NCBI RefSeq assembly: GCF_003369795.1
Contig: NZ_CP026730.1
Location: 5,385,001-5,449,000 of the forward strand
Direction of reading: 5' to 3'
Origin: Streptomyces sp. CB09001
GTDB taxonomy: Bacteria > Actinomycetota > Actinomycetes > Streptomycetales > Streptomycetaceae
Length of the DNA stretch: 64,000 nt
Part shown: piece after piece, positions 1 through 8,640 of the stretch
Numbering within the stretch: position 1 is the stretch's first letter
Layout of the letters: each line of letters starts with the position of its first letter
Program-made: the position numbers and the translations under genes
The notes under the pieces: model-generated
Told to the model about the DNA's origin: nothing
Seen by the model: the letters and a program-made list of their open reading frames with translations, nothing else
Databases searched by the model: none

Positions 1-625
1 GCACCGAGTGCAGGCCCGCGGCGATCGCGCGGTCGAAGTACGGCTTGAACTGCGGGCGGGCCACCCCGATCTCGGGTCCGCCGAGCCCGAAGGAGACCAG
101 GCCCTCCGGGCGCAGCCGGTCGTCGGTCGCGAGCCGCGCCGTCTCCTCGGCGGACTCCAGACCGGCCTCCCCCGGGATGTCGAAGCACCAGCGCAGCACG
201 GTCCCGAACTCGGCCTCGGCCGCCTTGCGGGCGTCCTCGATGGCGTCCATGAAGGCGCCCTCGTCGATGCCGCGCCGGGTGGAGGAGAACGGTGTGATGG
301 TCAGCTCGGCGTACCGCACCTGCTGGCGGGCCATGTCCCGGGCCACCTCGTAGGTCAGCAGCCGGACGTCCTCCGGGGTGCGGATCAGGTCGACCACGGA
401 CAGGTACACGTCGATGAAGTGCGCGAAGTCCGTGAACGTGAAGTAGTCGACCAGGGCCTCCGGGTCGGTGGGGACCTTGGAGTCGGCGTGGCGCGCGGCC
501 AGTTCGGAGACGATGCGCGGGGAGGCGGAGCCGACGTGGTGGACGTGCAGTTCGGCCTTCGGCAGTCCGGCGATGAAGGCGTGCAGGTCGCGCGGGACGT
601 CGGCGTCGACGAGGTGCTCGGTCAA
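1..625 (-). CDS. Adenosine deaminase family protein, probable 6-aminodeoxyfutalosine deaminase (5' part only)
   Basis: Minus-strand gene cut by the window edge; 208 N-terminal residues are visible. The TTG start at 625 is chosen because GGAGG lies 5 nt upstream and the protein then opens straight into the family fold. The metal-binding strand reads AELHVHHVGSAS, with His27 and His29 as the first zinc ligands; later stretches such as TPFSSTRRGIDE and GEAGLESAEET fit the cog1816 deaminase family. Known of the family: members from Streptomyces and relatives deaminate 6-aminodeoxyfutalosine in the futalosine route to menaquinone rather than adenosine. The HHVGSAS sequence, in place of the usual HLEG of adenosine deaminases, points that way, but the catalytic C-terminal half lies outside the window, so adenosine deaminase remains possible. 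Confidence 0.8.
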   Translation of the reverse strand, partial: MTEHLVDADVPRDLHAFIAGLPKAELHVHHVGSASPRIVSELAARHADSKVPTDPEALVDYFTFTDFAHFIDVYLSVVDLIRTPEDVRLLTYEVARDMARQQVRYAELTITPFSSTRRGIDEGAFMDAIEDARKAAEAEFGTVLRWCFDIPGEAGLESAEETARLATDDRLRPEGLVSFGLGGPEIGVARPQFKPYFDRAIAAGLHSV

Positions 626-783
626 GGGTTCCTCCCCAAGGCGGCGCCCCCGGGCCGCGCGGGGCGGCGGCGGGGCGCGGGTGATCGGCTGATCGGTCGT
701 TCGGGGATCATCGTAGGCCGGTCTCACGCCCGGCGGCCCGGGACCGTAGCATGGCGGGCACGAACGACCCGGGGGGACAGCAC

Positions 784-1449
784 ATGACGGACGCGATACG
801 GCCGGAGGGGGAATCCTCCGGCGGGCACGACCCCTGGGCGCCCCCGGAGAGCGGGCCGTCCCTGGACAAGGGCCCCGGTGCCGGGCAGCCGCCCCAGCAG
901 TCCCCGCCGCCCGCCTCGGACGCGCCGCCCCCCTGGCAGCCGCCGCCGGGCGTGCACGACCAGGCGACGGTCACGTCGATGCCCGGCCCAGGGTTCACCG
1001 GCCCCGAGTCCGCGGTGCCGCCGCCGCCCGTCGCGCCCGGTGGCGCCGGTGTCCCGGGCGGGTACGGCTACCCCGGATACGGCCAGGGCTACGGCTGGCC
1101 CGGCATGCAGCTGCCCCCGCAGAACGGGCTCGGCACCGCGTCGATGGTGCTGGGCATCCTCGCCTGCGCGCTGTTCTGCCTGTACGGCGTGGTCTCGGTG
1201 GTGCTGGGCATCCTCGCCGTGGTCTTCGGCATCAAGGGCCGCCGGAAGGCGGAGAGCGGCCTGGCCAACAACCACGGTCAGGCGCAGGCCGGGTTCGTCA
1301 TGGGCATCGTCGGCATCGTGCTCGGTGTCGCCGTGATCGTCCTGATCGCCGTCGGGATCACCGCCGCGATCAACGAGGACTCGGACTACGACGACCCCTA
1401 CTACGGAGCCTCGCGCCCCGTGCCCGTCTCCGTGACGGCGGAAAGCTGA
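784..1449 (+). CDS. DUF4190 membrane protein with proline-rich N-terminus
   Basis: 221-residue protein. Residues 1-110 are rich in Pro, Gly and Tyr (PPPWQPPPG, then YGYPGYGQGYGW) and probably face the cytoplasm. Two hydrophobic helices follow around residues 120-150 and 165-195, separated by a short basic Lys/Arg segment (KGRRKAE), which is the DUF4190 layout. The acidic C-terminus ends in EDSDYDDPYYG. The ATG at 784 is preferred over an upstream in-frame ATG at 751 because a G-rich Shine-Dalgarno stretch lies just before it. Function is unknown; such small proteins are common in actinomycetes. It is divergent from the deaminase and is followed 58 bp later by a paralogue. Confidence 0.8.
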   Translation: MTDAIRPEGESSGGHDPWAPPESGPSLDKGPGAGQPPQQSPPPASDAPPPWQPPPGVHDQATVTSMPGPGFTGPESAVPPPPVAPGGAGVPGGYGYPGYGQGYGWPGMQLPPQNGLGTASMVLGILACALFCLYGVVSVVLGILAVVFGIKGRRKAESGLANNHGQAQAGFVMGIVGIVLGVAVIVLIAVGITAAINEDSDYDDPYYGASRPVPVSVTAES

Positions 1450-1507
1450 ACTCCTCCCCGCAGGGTTGCCTCTACGATGTCAAGCTCCAACGAGGGGAGA
1501 GCAGTTC

Positions 1508-1957
1508 ATGTCGTACTCCAATCCCGGACCCGGGGACTACGGGCCGCCGCCGCAGCCGGGGCAGCCGCCCGCGGGGGGCTACGCGTACCCGCAGTCCGCG
1601 CCCGGGTACGGCTATCCGAACCAGGCCGCCGGGTACCCGGCCGCCCCGCCGGTGGGCTACCCGCAGGGGCCCGGCTACGGAATGCCGATGCAGCCGAGCA
1701 ACGGCATGGGGACCACGGGACTGGTGCTTGGCATCATCGGCGTGGTGTGCAGCCTGACCTTCTTCCTCTGGTTCTTCGGCGTGATCCTGGGCATCCTCGG
1801 CATCATCTTCGGCGCGATCGGCCGGGGCAAGGCCACCCGGGGTGAGGCCACCAACAAGGGCTCCGCGACCGCCGGTCTCGTGCTCGGCATCACGGCCACG
1901 GTGATCCTGCCGCTGCTCGGCTTCCTTGCCTTCGCGAGCCTGATGAGCGTCGCCTGA
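1508..1957 (+). CDS. DUF4190 membrane protein, paralogue of the preceding gene
   Basis: 149-residue protein with the same plan as its neighbour: a Pro/Gly/Tyr-rich head of about 70 residues (GYPAAPPVGYPQGPG), then two membrane helices (TGLVLGIIGVVCS... and ...TAGLVLGITATVILPLLG) joined by a basic loop (GRGKATRGE). The ATG at 1508 is chosen because GGGGAGAG sits a few bases upstream; a longer in-frame opening upstream lacks family sequence. The pair looks like a tandem duplication. The gene ends just before a strong hairpin terminator. Function unknown. Confidence 0.8.
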   Translation: MSYSNPGPGDYGPPPQPGQPPAGGYAYPQSAPGYGYPNQAAGYPAAPPVGYPQGPGYGMPMQPSNGMGTTGLVLGIIGVVCSLTFFLWFFGVILGILGIIFGAIGRGKATRGEATNKGSATAGLVLGITATVILPLLGFLAFASLMSVA

Positions 1958-1970
1958 GCCAGGCGCCGGT

Positions 1971-1993
1971 GGGGGCGGCCCGGAGCCGCCCCC
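1971..1993. terminator. Hairpin terminator between convergent genes
   Basis: Perfect 9-bp stem (GGGGGCGGC paired with GCCGCCCCC) with a 5-nt loop, directly between the stop of the DUF4190 gene and the 3' end of the minus-strand NADAR gene, so it can serve both strands. Confidence 0.7.
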
Positions 1994-2671
1994 TCAGGCT
2001 TTTCGGCCGCCGCCCGCGCGCAGCCGCTCCCTGGCCGCCATCAGCGCGAAGCCCAGCAGATTGGGCCCCCGCCAGCGCTCCGGGTCCACCGCGGCCTCGT
2101 CGTCCGCGGCCAGGCCGATGCCCCACACCCGGTCCACGGGGCTCGCCTCCACGAGCACTCTCTCGCCCGTGTTCAGCAGGAACGCCCGCAGCGCCGGGTC
2201 CGAGGCGAACTTGTGGACGCTGCCCTCCACCACGATCCCGAAGCGCTCCCGCTCCCACACCGCCTCGTCGAAACCGCGCACGAGCCGGCCCGCCTTCTTC
2301 GCCCCGGCGGGATGAGCGGCCGCCAGCACCCGCCGCTCGGCCTCCGCGTCCTCGAAGAGCCGGGCCTTGCCCGCCATCATCCAGTGCTCGGCCGTCGCGT
2401 ACTCCACCCCGGCCACCGTGAACGGCGACGGCCACCACTGGCTCAGACAGCCCGGCCCGAGCCCGCCGTCCGGGAGCGGCCGGTGCCCCCAGAAGCACAG
2501 GTACTTGATCCGCGCGCCCGCCCGGACCCTTCCGACCAGCGCCTCCCGGTCGTCCACGCCCCCCACTGCCCCCGCGCTCGTCCGCGCCTCCGGGATCTGC
2601 TCCGCCCCCGTGATCTGCTCCGCCCCCGTGATCTTCTCCATGCACGCGAGTGTGGCACGCGCCACTGACAC
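1994..2671 (-). CDS. NADAR (YbiA-like) domain protein
   Basis: 225 codons from a GTG at 2671; an in-frame ATG at 2641 is an alternative start that would drop ten residues, and neither has a clear ribosome binding site. The NADAR domain covers roughly residues 55-215: CFWGHRP, LSQWWPSPF, YATAEHWMMAGKARLF, RFGIVVEG.VHKF and the closing WRGPNLLGFALMAARE match this family closely. Family members hydrolyse N-glycosidic bonds of toxic riboflavin-pathway intermediates or of ADP-ribosylated substrates; which applies here cannot be told. The N-terminal 30 residues are low complexity and contain a short internal repeat (GAEQI) encoded by tandem DNA repeats. Confidence 0.85.
   Translation of the reverse strand: MSVARATLACMEKITGAEQITGAEQIPEARTSAGAVGGVDDREALVGRVRAGARIKYLCFWGHRPLPDGGLGPGCLSQWWPSPFTVAGVEYATAEHWMMAGKARLFEDAEAERRVLAAAHPAGAKKAGRLVRGFDEAVWERERFGIVVEGSVHKFASDPALRAFLLNTGERVLVEASPVDRVWGIGLAADDEAAVDPERWRGPNLLGFALMAARERLRAGGGRKA
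2594..2639. repeat. 18-bp tandem repeat inside the NADAR gene
   Basis: Two perfect 18-bp copies (GATCTGCTCCGCCCCCGT) at 2594-2611 and 2612-2629, followed by a partial third. It encodes the repeated ITGAEQ in the N-terminal tail, outside the enzymatic domain. Confidence 0.8.
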
Positions 2672-2696
2672 TCCGTCCGGCCTTTTCCGTGGCGAC

Positions 2697-2749
2697 TCGA
2701 CACCTGGTCGACAGATTCCGTCGCGTAACCAAATGGCAACAACGGAATC
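2697..2749. promoter_or_regulatory. Inverted repeats in front of the polyamine operon
   Basis: The 173-bp gap upstream of the aldehyde dehydrogenase holds an 8-bp inverted repeat, GATTCCGT (2714-2721) and ACGGAATC (2742-2749), around a relatively AT-rich centre, and a smaller one just before it (TCGAC at 2697-2701, GTCGA at 2707-2711). The position suggests an operator and promoter region for the aldehyde dehydrogenase-pot-puuB set. The regulator is not identified. Confidence 0.4.
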
Positions 2750-2844
2750 ACTTGTTGGAGGCCTAGTGCTCTGTCAGGATCGGCACTCACATCGAGCCTG
2801 AGCCACGCCGGCCCCCCGCCACGGGGAGACCGAGGAGAGCCGAC

Positions 2845-4383
2845 ATGCACAACCCGGGCAACGCCACCACCCCGGACCGATTCCCGGCCCAGGACCGCTT
2901 CGCGGACGGGGCCCAGTACATCGCGGGCCGTCTCACGAAGGGCACCTCCGGACGGACGCACACCGTCGTCGACCCGGCCACCGGCGAGGACGTCCTGACC
3001 TACGAGCTCGCCGGGCCCGACGACGTCGACGCGGCCGTCGCCGCCGCACGGGCCGCGTTCCCCCGCTGGTCCGGTGCCACCCCCGGCGAGCGCTCCGACG
3101 CCCTGCACCGGTTCGCCGCCGTCCTGGCCGAGCGCGCCGAGGACTTCGCCCGCGCGGAGTCCCTGCAGTGCGGCAAGCCGCTGAAGCTGACCCGTGAGTT
3201 CGACGTGCCGGGCACGGTCGACAACGCGGCCTTCTTCGCCGGAGCCGCCCGGCAGCTCCAGGGGCAGTCGGCGGGGGAGTACTCCGGCGACCACACCTCG
3301 TACGTGCGCCGCGAGCCGATCGGCGTGGTCGGGTCGATCGCGCCGTGGAACTACCCGCTCCAGATGGCCGCCTGGAAGGTCCTCCCGGCGATCGCCGCGG
3401 GCAACACCATCGTGCTGAAGCCCGCCGAGATCACCCCGCTGACCTCCCTGATGTTCGCCCAGGCCGCCACCGAGGCCGGTATCCCCGACGGCGTGATCAA
3501 CATCGTCAGCGGTACCGGACGGGAGGCCGGCGAGCACCTCGTCGCCCACCCCGACGTCGCCATGACCTCCTTCACCGGCTCCACCGCCGTCGGCAAGCGC
3601 GTCGCCGAGGTCGCCACCGCCACCGTCAAGCGCCTCCACCTGGAACTCGGCGGCAAGGCCCCCTTCCTCGTCTTCGACGACGCCGACCTCGACGCCGCCG
3701 TCCACGGCGCGGTCGCGGGCGCGCTCATCAACACCGGCCAGGACTGCACGGCCGCCACGCGCGCGTACGTGCAGCGCCCCCTCTACGACGCCTTCGTCGA
3801 GCAGACCGCCGCCCTCATGGACACCGTCCGCGTCGGCGACCCCTTCGCCCCGGGCACCGACCTCGGCCCGCTGGTCAGCCACGTCCAGCGCGACCGCGTC
3901 GCCGCCTTCGTCGACCGGGCCCGCTCCTACGCGCGCGTGGTGACCGGCGGCGAGGCACCGCAGGGCGACCTCAAGGACGGCGCCTACTACCGGCCCACCC
4001 TCGTCGCGGACGCCGCGCAGGACAGCGAGGCCGTCCAGTCCGAGATCTTCGGCCCGGTCCTGGTCGTGCTGCCCTTCGACACCGACGACGAGGGCATCCG
4101 GCTGGCCAACGACACGCCGTACGGGCTCGCGGCCTCCGCCTGGAGCCGGGACGTGTACCGCGCGAACCGCGCCACCCGGGAGATCAAGGCGGGCTGCGTG
4201 TGGATCAACGACCACATCCCGATCATCAGCGAGATGCCGCACGGCGGCTACCGGGCGTCCGGCTTCGGCAAGGACATGTCCGCCTACTCCTTCGAGGAGT
4301 ACACGCAGGTCAAGCACGTCATGTTCGACAACACCGCGGTGGCGGCCAAGGACTGGCACCGCACCGTCTTCGGGGACCGATAG
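2845..4383 (+). CDS. Gamma-aminobutyraldehyde dehydrogenase (aldehyde dehydrogenase family)
   Basis: 512 residues, full length for an NAD-dependent aldehyde dehydrogenase. Visible landmarks: the cofactor strand IAPWNYPLQMAAWK near residue 170, the SFTGSTAVGK loop, the general-base motif LELGGKAP, and the catalytic cysteine in NTGQDCTAATR. The QDCTA context is the one seen in gamma-aminobutyraldehyde (1-pyrroline) dehydrogenases such as PatD. Expected role: oxidation of 4-aminobutanal, made from putrescine, to GABA. It leads the polyamine transporter genes; 64 bp separate it from potD. In a gamma-glutamylated route the substrate would instead be gamma-glutamyl-gamma-aminobutyraldehyde; the puuB-like gene downstream makes that a real alternative. 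Confidence 0.85.
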   Translation: MHNPGNATTPDRFPAQDRFADGAQYIAGRLTKGTSGRTHTVVDPATGEDVLTYELAGPDDVDAAVAAARAAFPRWSGATPGERSDALHRFAAVLAERAEDFARAESLQCGKPLKLTREFDVPGTVDNAAFFAGAARQLQGQSAGEYSGDHTSYVRREPIGVVGSIAPWNYPLQMAAWKVLPAIAAGNTIVLKPAEITPLTSLMFAQAATEAGIPDGVINIVSGTGREAGEHLVAHPDVAMTSFTGSTAVGKRVAEVATATVKRLHLELGGKAPFLVFDDADLDAAVHGAVAGALINTGQDCTAATRAYVQRPLYDAFVEQTAALMDTVRVGDPFAPGTDLGPLVSHVQRDRVAAFVDRARSYARVVTGGEAPQGDLKDGAYYRPTLVADAAQDSEAVQSEIFGPVLVVLPFDTDDEGIRLANDTPYGLAASAWSRDVYRANRATREIKAGCVWINDHIPIISEMPHGGYRASGFGKDMSAYSFEEYTQVKHVMFDNTAVAAKDWHRTVFGDR

Positions 4384-4447
4384 GACCGACAGCCATCACG
4401 CCAGGCCGCCGACCACGGCCGACCCACCCGAAAGGGCAACCACGCGC

Positions 4448-5695
4448 ATGGAGCAGTACGAGCCAGACCGCCTGTCCCCGGCCCAAGTGGCCGCCGTGCG
4501 GCGCTCACTCAGGAGCGGCAGGGCCGCCCTCACCCGCCGTTCGCTGCTGCGCGCCTCCACGGGCGGCGCGCTCGCCGTCGGCGGCCTCGGCCTGCTGAGC
4601 GGCTGCGGCATCCCGGCGGCCGGCAAGACCGAGGGCGGCGTCTCCGCCGAGGACCACTCCAAGGAGGAGAAGCAGGTCCGCTTCTCCAACTGGACCGAGT
4701 ACATGGACGTCGACGAGAGCGGCAGGCGGCACCCCACGCTGGAGGCGTTCACCCAACGCACCGGCGTCAAGGTGACGTACACCGAGGACATCAACGACAA
4801 CAGCGAGTTCTTCGGCAAGATCCAGCCGCAGCTCGCCGCCGGTCAGGAGACCGGCCGCGACATCATCGTCCTCACCGACTGGCTGGCCGCCCGCCTGATC
4901 CGCCTCGGCTGGGTCCAGAAGCTGGACCCGGCCAACCTGCCGCACGCCTTCACCAACCTGTCGCCCCAGTTCCGCAACCCCGACTGGGACCCGGGCCGCG
5001 CCTACTCCTACCCCTGGCAGGGCATCTCGACCGTCATCGCCTACAACAAGAAGGCACTGGACGGCATCGAGGTCGGGACGGTCTCCGACCTGCTCGACAA
5101 CCCCAAGCTCAAGGGCCGGGTCGGCTTCCTCACCGAGATGCGCGACACCATGGGCATGACGCTGCTCGACATGGGCAAGGACCCGGCCCGCTTCACCGAC
5201 GACGACTACGACGCGGGGATCGCCCGGCTCCAGAAGGGCGTCGACCGCGGTCAGATACGCCGCTTCACCGGCAACGACTACACGTCCGACCTCAGCAAGG
5301 GCGACTTCGCGGCCTGTCTGGCCTGGGCCGGTGACGTCGTCCAGCTCAAGGCCGACAACCCCGACATCGACTTCGTCATCCCGGACAGCGGCTACGTCAC
5401 CTCCAGCGACAACATGCTGATCCCCAACAAGGCACGGCACAAGACCAACGCCGAACGGCTCATCGACTACTACTACGAGCCGGGCCCGGCCGCGGAACTC
5501 GCCGCCTACATCAACTTCGTCTGCCCCGTCGACGGCGTCAAGGACGACCTGGCCAAGATCGACGAGGACGCGGCGAACAACCCGCTGATCATTCCCGACC
5601 AGGCCATGCAGGCCAAGTCGCACTCCTTCCGCTCCCTGAGTTCGAAGGAAGAGACCGCATACGAAGAGCAGTTCGCGAAGCTCACCGGGGCGTGA
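4448..5695 (+). CDS. potD: Spermidine/putrescine ABC transporter, substrate-binding lipoprotein
   Basis: 415 residues. The long N-region carries a twin-arginine-like signal (TRRSLLRAS), a hydrophobic stretch and a lipobox LLSGC with the lipidated cysteine near residue 55, so export as a membrane-anchored lipoprotein is expected. The mature part has the PotD/PotF features RFSNWTEYMDV, VTYTEDINDNSEFFGKI, YPWQGISTVIAYNKKAL and DNMLIPNKA. It captures polyamines outside the cell and hands them to PotBC. The last codons overlap the next gene by 4 bp (GTGA), which implies coupled translation with the ATPase. Confidence 0.9.
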   Translation: MEQYEPDRLSPAQVAAVRRSLRSGRAALTRRSLLRASTGGALAVGGLGLLSGCGIPAAGKTEGGVSAEDHSKEEKQVRFSNWTEYMDVDESGRRHPTLEAFTQRTGVKVTYTEDINDNSEFFGKIQPQLAAGQETGRDIIVLTDWLAARLIRLGWVQKLDPANLPHAFTNLSPQFRNPDWDPGRAYSYPWQGISTVIAYNKKALDGIEVGTVSDLLDNPKLKGRVGFLTEMRDTMGMTLLDMGKDPARFTDDDYDAGIARLQKGVDRGQIRRFTGNDYTSDLSKGDFAACLAWAGDVVQLKADNPDIDFVIPDSGYVTSSDNMLIPNKARHKTNAERLIDYYYEPGPAAELAAYINFVCPVDGVKDDLAKIDEDAANNPLIIPDQAMQAKSHSFRSLSSKEETAYEEQFAKLTGA

Positions 5696-6876
5696 CGACG
5701 ATGACGACCAACACGACGAAGAACCAGACGGCCGCGCAGGACGGCGGCGGCGACGTCCGCCTCGCCGGCATCAGCAAGACCTACGGCTCCTTCACCGCCG
5801 TGCACCCGCTCGACCTGACCGTGCCCCAGGGCTCCTTCTTCGCCCTGCTCGGCGCCTCCGGCTGCGGCAAGACCACCACCCTGCGCATGATCGCCGGACT
5901 GGAGGAGCCGAGCGGCGGCACCGTCCACCTCGGCGACCAGGACGTGACCGCCCTGCCGCCCTACAAACGGCCGGTCAACACGGTCTTCCAGTCCTACGCC
6001 CTCTTCCCGCACCTCGACATCTACGAGAACGTCGCCTTCGGCCTGCGCCGGCGCGGCATCAAGAGCGTGAAGAAGCAGGTCGGCGAGATGCTCGACCTGG
6101 TGCAGCTCGGCGAGCAGGCACGCAAGAAGCCGCACCAGCTCTCCGGCGGCCAGCAGCAGCGCGTCGCCGTCGCCCGCGCCCTGATCAACCACCCCAAGGT
6201 GCTGCTCCTCGACGAACCCCTCGGCGCCCTCGACCTCAAACTGCGCCGCCAGATGCAGCTGGAGCTCAAGCGCATCCAGACCGAGGTCGGCATCACCTTC
6301 GTGCACGTCACCCACGACCAGGAGGAGGCCATGACGATGGCCGACCAGGTCGCCGTGATGAACGCGGGCCGCGTCGAGCAACTGGGCGCCCCGGCCGACC
6401 TGTACGAGAACCCGCGCACCACCTTCGTCGCCAACTTCCTGGGCACCTCCAACCTCATCGAGGCCGAGGTCGACAGCCGCAGCGGCGACGACGTCGTCGT
6501 GAAGGCGGCCGGTGACAAGCTCGTCCTGCCGGGCGCCCGGTGTTCCGCCCCGGCGAAGGCGGGCGGCAAGGTCCTGGTCGGGGTCCGCCCCGAGAAGATC
6601 AGCCTCACCCACGCGGACGACGCGGGCTCCATACCCGAGGGCCGCAACCGCGTCACCGGCAGGATCGGCAGCACCAGTTTCATCGGCGTCTCCACCCAGT
6701 ACGTCGTGGACTGCGCCGCCTGCCCCGAGTTCGAGGTCTACGCCCAGAACATCGACCGCGACCCCCGCCTCACGCCCGGCGCCGAGGTCGTCCTGCACTG
6801 GAACCCGGCGCACACCTTCGGGCTCGACGCGGCCCAGGCCATCGACGCGGGCGTCGCCGAGGGCGAGGCCGCCTGA
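5692..6876 (+). CDS. potA: Spermidine/putrescine ABC transporter, ATP-binding protein
   Basis: 394 residues from a GTG overlapping the potD stop; an ATG three codons in (5701) is the alternative. Walker A GASGCGKTT, Q-loop VFQSYALFPHL, signature LSGGQQQR, Walker B LLLDEPLGALD and the switch histidine in VTHDQEEA are all intact. The C-terminal third is the TOBE regulatory region typical of PotA/MalK ATPases. It energises polyamine import through the two permeases encoded next. The stop overlaps the start of potB (ATGA). Confidence 0.93.
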   Translation: MTTMTTNTTKNQTAAQDGGGDVRLAGISKTYGSFTAVHPLDLTVPQGSFFALLGASGCGKTTTLRMIAGLEEPSGGTVHLGDQDVTALPPYKRPVNTVFQSYALFPHLDIYENVAFGLRRRGIKSVKKQVGEMLDLVQLGEQARKKPHQLSGGQQQRVAVARALINHPKVLLLDEPLGALDLKLRRQMQLELKRIQTEVGITFVHVTHDQEEAMTMADQVAVMNAGRVEQLGAPADLYENPRTTFVANFLGTSNLIEAEVDSRSGDDVVVKAAGDKLVLPGARCSAPAKAGGKVLVGVRPEKISLTHADDAGSIPEGRNRVTGRIGSTSFIGVSTQYVVDCAACPEFEVYAQNIDRDPRLTPGAEVVLHWNPAHTFGLDAAQAIDAGVAEGEAA

Positions 6877-7805
6877 TGTCCACCCTCACCGAGGCGCCAC
6901 CGCCGCTCTCCCCGGCCGCGCCCGAGAAGAAGGCCCCGCGCAAACGAGGCCGCTGGACGCCGTACTGGCTGCTGCTGCCCGGCATCCTCTGGCTGGTCGT
7001 CTTCTTCGCGGCGCCGATGATCTACCAGGCCTCCACCTCCGTGCAGACGGGGTCGCTGGAGGAGGGCTACAAGGTCACCTGGCACTTCGCCACCTACTGG
7101 GACGCGCTGACCGAGTACTGGCCGCAGTTCCTGCGCTCGGTCGCCTACGCCGCCTCCGCGACGGTGCTGTGCCTGCTGCTCGGCTACCCGCTCGCGTACC
7201 TCATCGCCTTCCGCGCGGGCCGCTGGCGGAACCTGATCATGATCCTGGTGATCGCGCCGTTCTTCACCAGCTTCCTGATCCGCACCCTGGCCTGGAAGAC
7301 GATCCTCGCGGACGGCGGGCCGGTGGTCGGCGCCCTGAACACGCTGCACGTCCTGGATGTGACCAGCTGGCTCGGCTGGACCGCCGGCGACCGGGTGCTG
7401 GCGACTCCGCTCGCGGTGGTCTGCGGTCTGACGTACAACTTCCTGCCCTTCATGATCCTGCCGCTCTACACCTCCCTGGAGCGCATCGACGGTCGGCTGC
7501 ACGAGGCGGCGGGCGACCTGTACGCCAAGCCGTCCACCGTCTTCCGCAAGGTCACCTTCCCGCTGTCGATGCCGGGCGTCGTCTCCGGCACGCTGCTGAC
7601 CTTCATCCCGGCCACCGGCGACTACGTCAACGCCTCCCTGCTGGGCTCGGCCGACACCGGAATGATCGGCAACGTCATCCAGTCGCAGTTCCTCAGGGTG
7701 CTGGACTATCCGACGGCGGCAGCGCTCTCCTTCATCCTCATGGCCGCGATTCTCGCCATGGTCACCTTCTACATCCGCAGGTCGGGGACGGAGGATCTGG
7801 TTTAG
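6876..7805 (+). CDS. potB: Spermidine/putrescine ABC transporter, permease 1
   Basis: 309 residues starting at the ATG that overlaps the potA stop. After a basic cytoplasmic N-terminus (KKAPRKRGRW) there are about six membrane helices, beginning PYWLLLPGILWLVVFFAAP. The cytoplasmic coupling loop has the EAA-type sequence LHEAAGDLYAKPSTVFRKVT. Order and length match PotB. It forms the channel together with PotC, whose gene follows without a gap. Confidence 0.92.
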   Translation: MSTLTEAPPPLSPAAPEKKAPRKRGRWTPYWLLLPGILWLVVFFAAPMIYQASTSVQTGSLEEGYKVTWHFATYWDALTEYWPQFLRSVAYAASATVLCLLLGYPLAYLIAFRAGRWRNLIMILVIAPFFTSFLIRTLAWKTILADGGPVVGALNTLHVLDVTSWLGWTAGDRVLATPLAVVCGLTYNFLPFMILPLYTSLERIDGRLHEAAGDLYAKPSTVFRKVTFPLSMPGVVSGTLLTFIPATGDYVNASLLGSADTGMIGNVIQSQFLRVLDYPTAAALSFILMAAILAMVTFYIRRSGTEDLV

Positions 7806-8606
7806 ATGGCCTTCGCCAACTGGTTCAAGCGCCATATGGTCGTGATCGCCGGACTGCTGACGCTCGCGTATCTGCTGCTGCCCAATGTCGTCGTCACGGT
7901 GTTCTCGTTCAACAAGCCGAACGGACGCTTCAATTACGAGTGGCAGCAGTTCTCCACGGACGCCTGGAAGGATCCGTGCGGGGTCGCCGGACTGTGCGGT
8001 TCCCTCTCGCTCAGCCTCCAGATCGCCCTCTGGGCGACGCTGGGCGCCACCGCGCTCGGCACCGCGATCGCCTTCGCGCTGGTCCGCTACCGCTTCCGCG
8101 TGCGGGGCGCGATCAACTCGCTGATCTTCCTGCCGATGGCGATGCCCGAGGTCGTGATGGCCGCCTCGCTGCTCACCCTCTTCCTCAACATGGGGGCTCA
8201 GCTGGGCTTCTGGACGATCCTGATCGCCCACATCATGTTCTGCCTCAGCTTCGTCGTGACGGCCGTCAAGGCGCGCGTGATGTCGATGGACCCGCGCCTG
8301 GAGCAGGCGGCGCAGGACCTGTACGCCGGTCCCTTCCAGACCTTCGTCCGGGTCACCCTGCCGATCGCCGCCCCCGGCATCGCGGCCGGCGCGCTGCTCG
8401 CCTTCGCGCTGTCCTTCGACGATTTCATCATCACCAATTTCAACGCGGGTTCGACCGTCACCTTTCCCATGTTCGTGTGGGGATCGGCCCAGCGCGGAAC
8501 GCCCGTTCAGATCAATGTCGTCGGTACGGCCATGTTCGTCGTCGCCGTACTGTTCGTTCTGTTCTCCATGATCGTCGGTAACCGCCGAAATCGCCGCAAG
8601 GCATGA
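7806..8606 (+). CDS. potC: Spermidine/putrescine ABC transporter, permease 2
   Basis: 266 residues beginning on the base after the potB stop. About six membrane helices; the EAA loop is LEQAAQDLYAGPFQTFVRVT, and the family-typical SFDDFIITNFNAG lies in the last third. It is the second half of the polyamine channel. The gene ends 34 bp before the oxidase gene, so the transporter and the oxidase are probably one transcript. Confidence 0.92.
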   Translation: MAFANWFKRHMVVIAGLLTLAYLLLPNVVVTVFSFNKPNGRFNYEWQQFSTDAWKDPCGVAGLCGSLSLSLQIALWATLGATALGTAIAFALVRYRFRVRGAINSLIFLPMAMPEVVMAASLLTLFLNMGAQLGFWTILIAHIMFCLSFVVTAVKARVMSMDPRLEQAAQDLYAGPFQTFVRVTLPIAAPGIAAGALLAFALSFDDFIITNFNAGSTVTFPMFVWGSAQRGTPVQINVVGTAMFVVAVLFVLFSMIVGNRRNRRKA

Positions 8607-8640
8607 AGCACATCGGTTTGACCCGTAGGGAGTTGAAATC

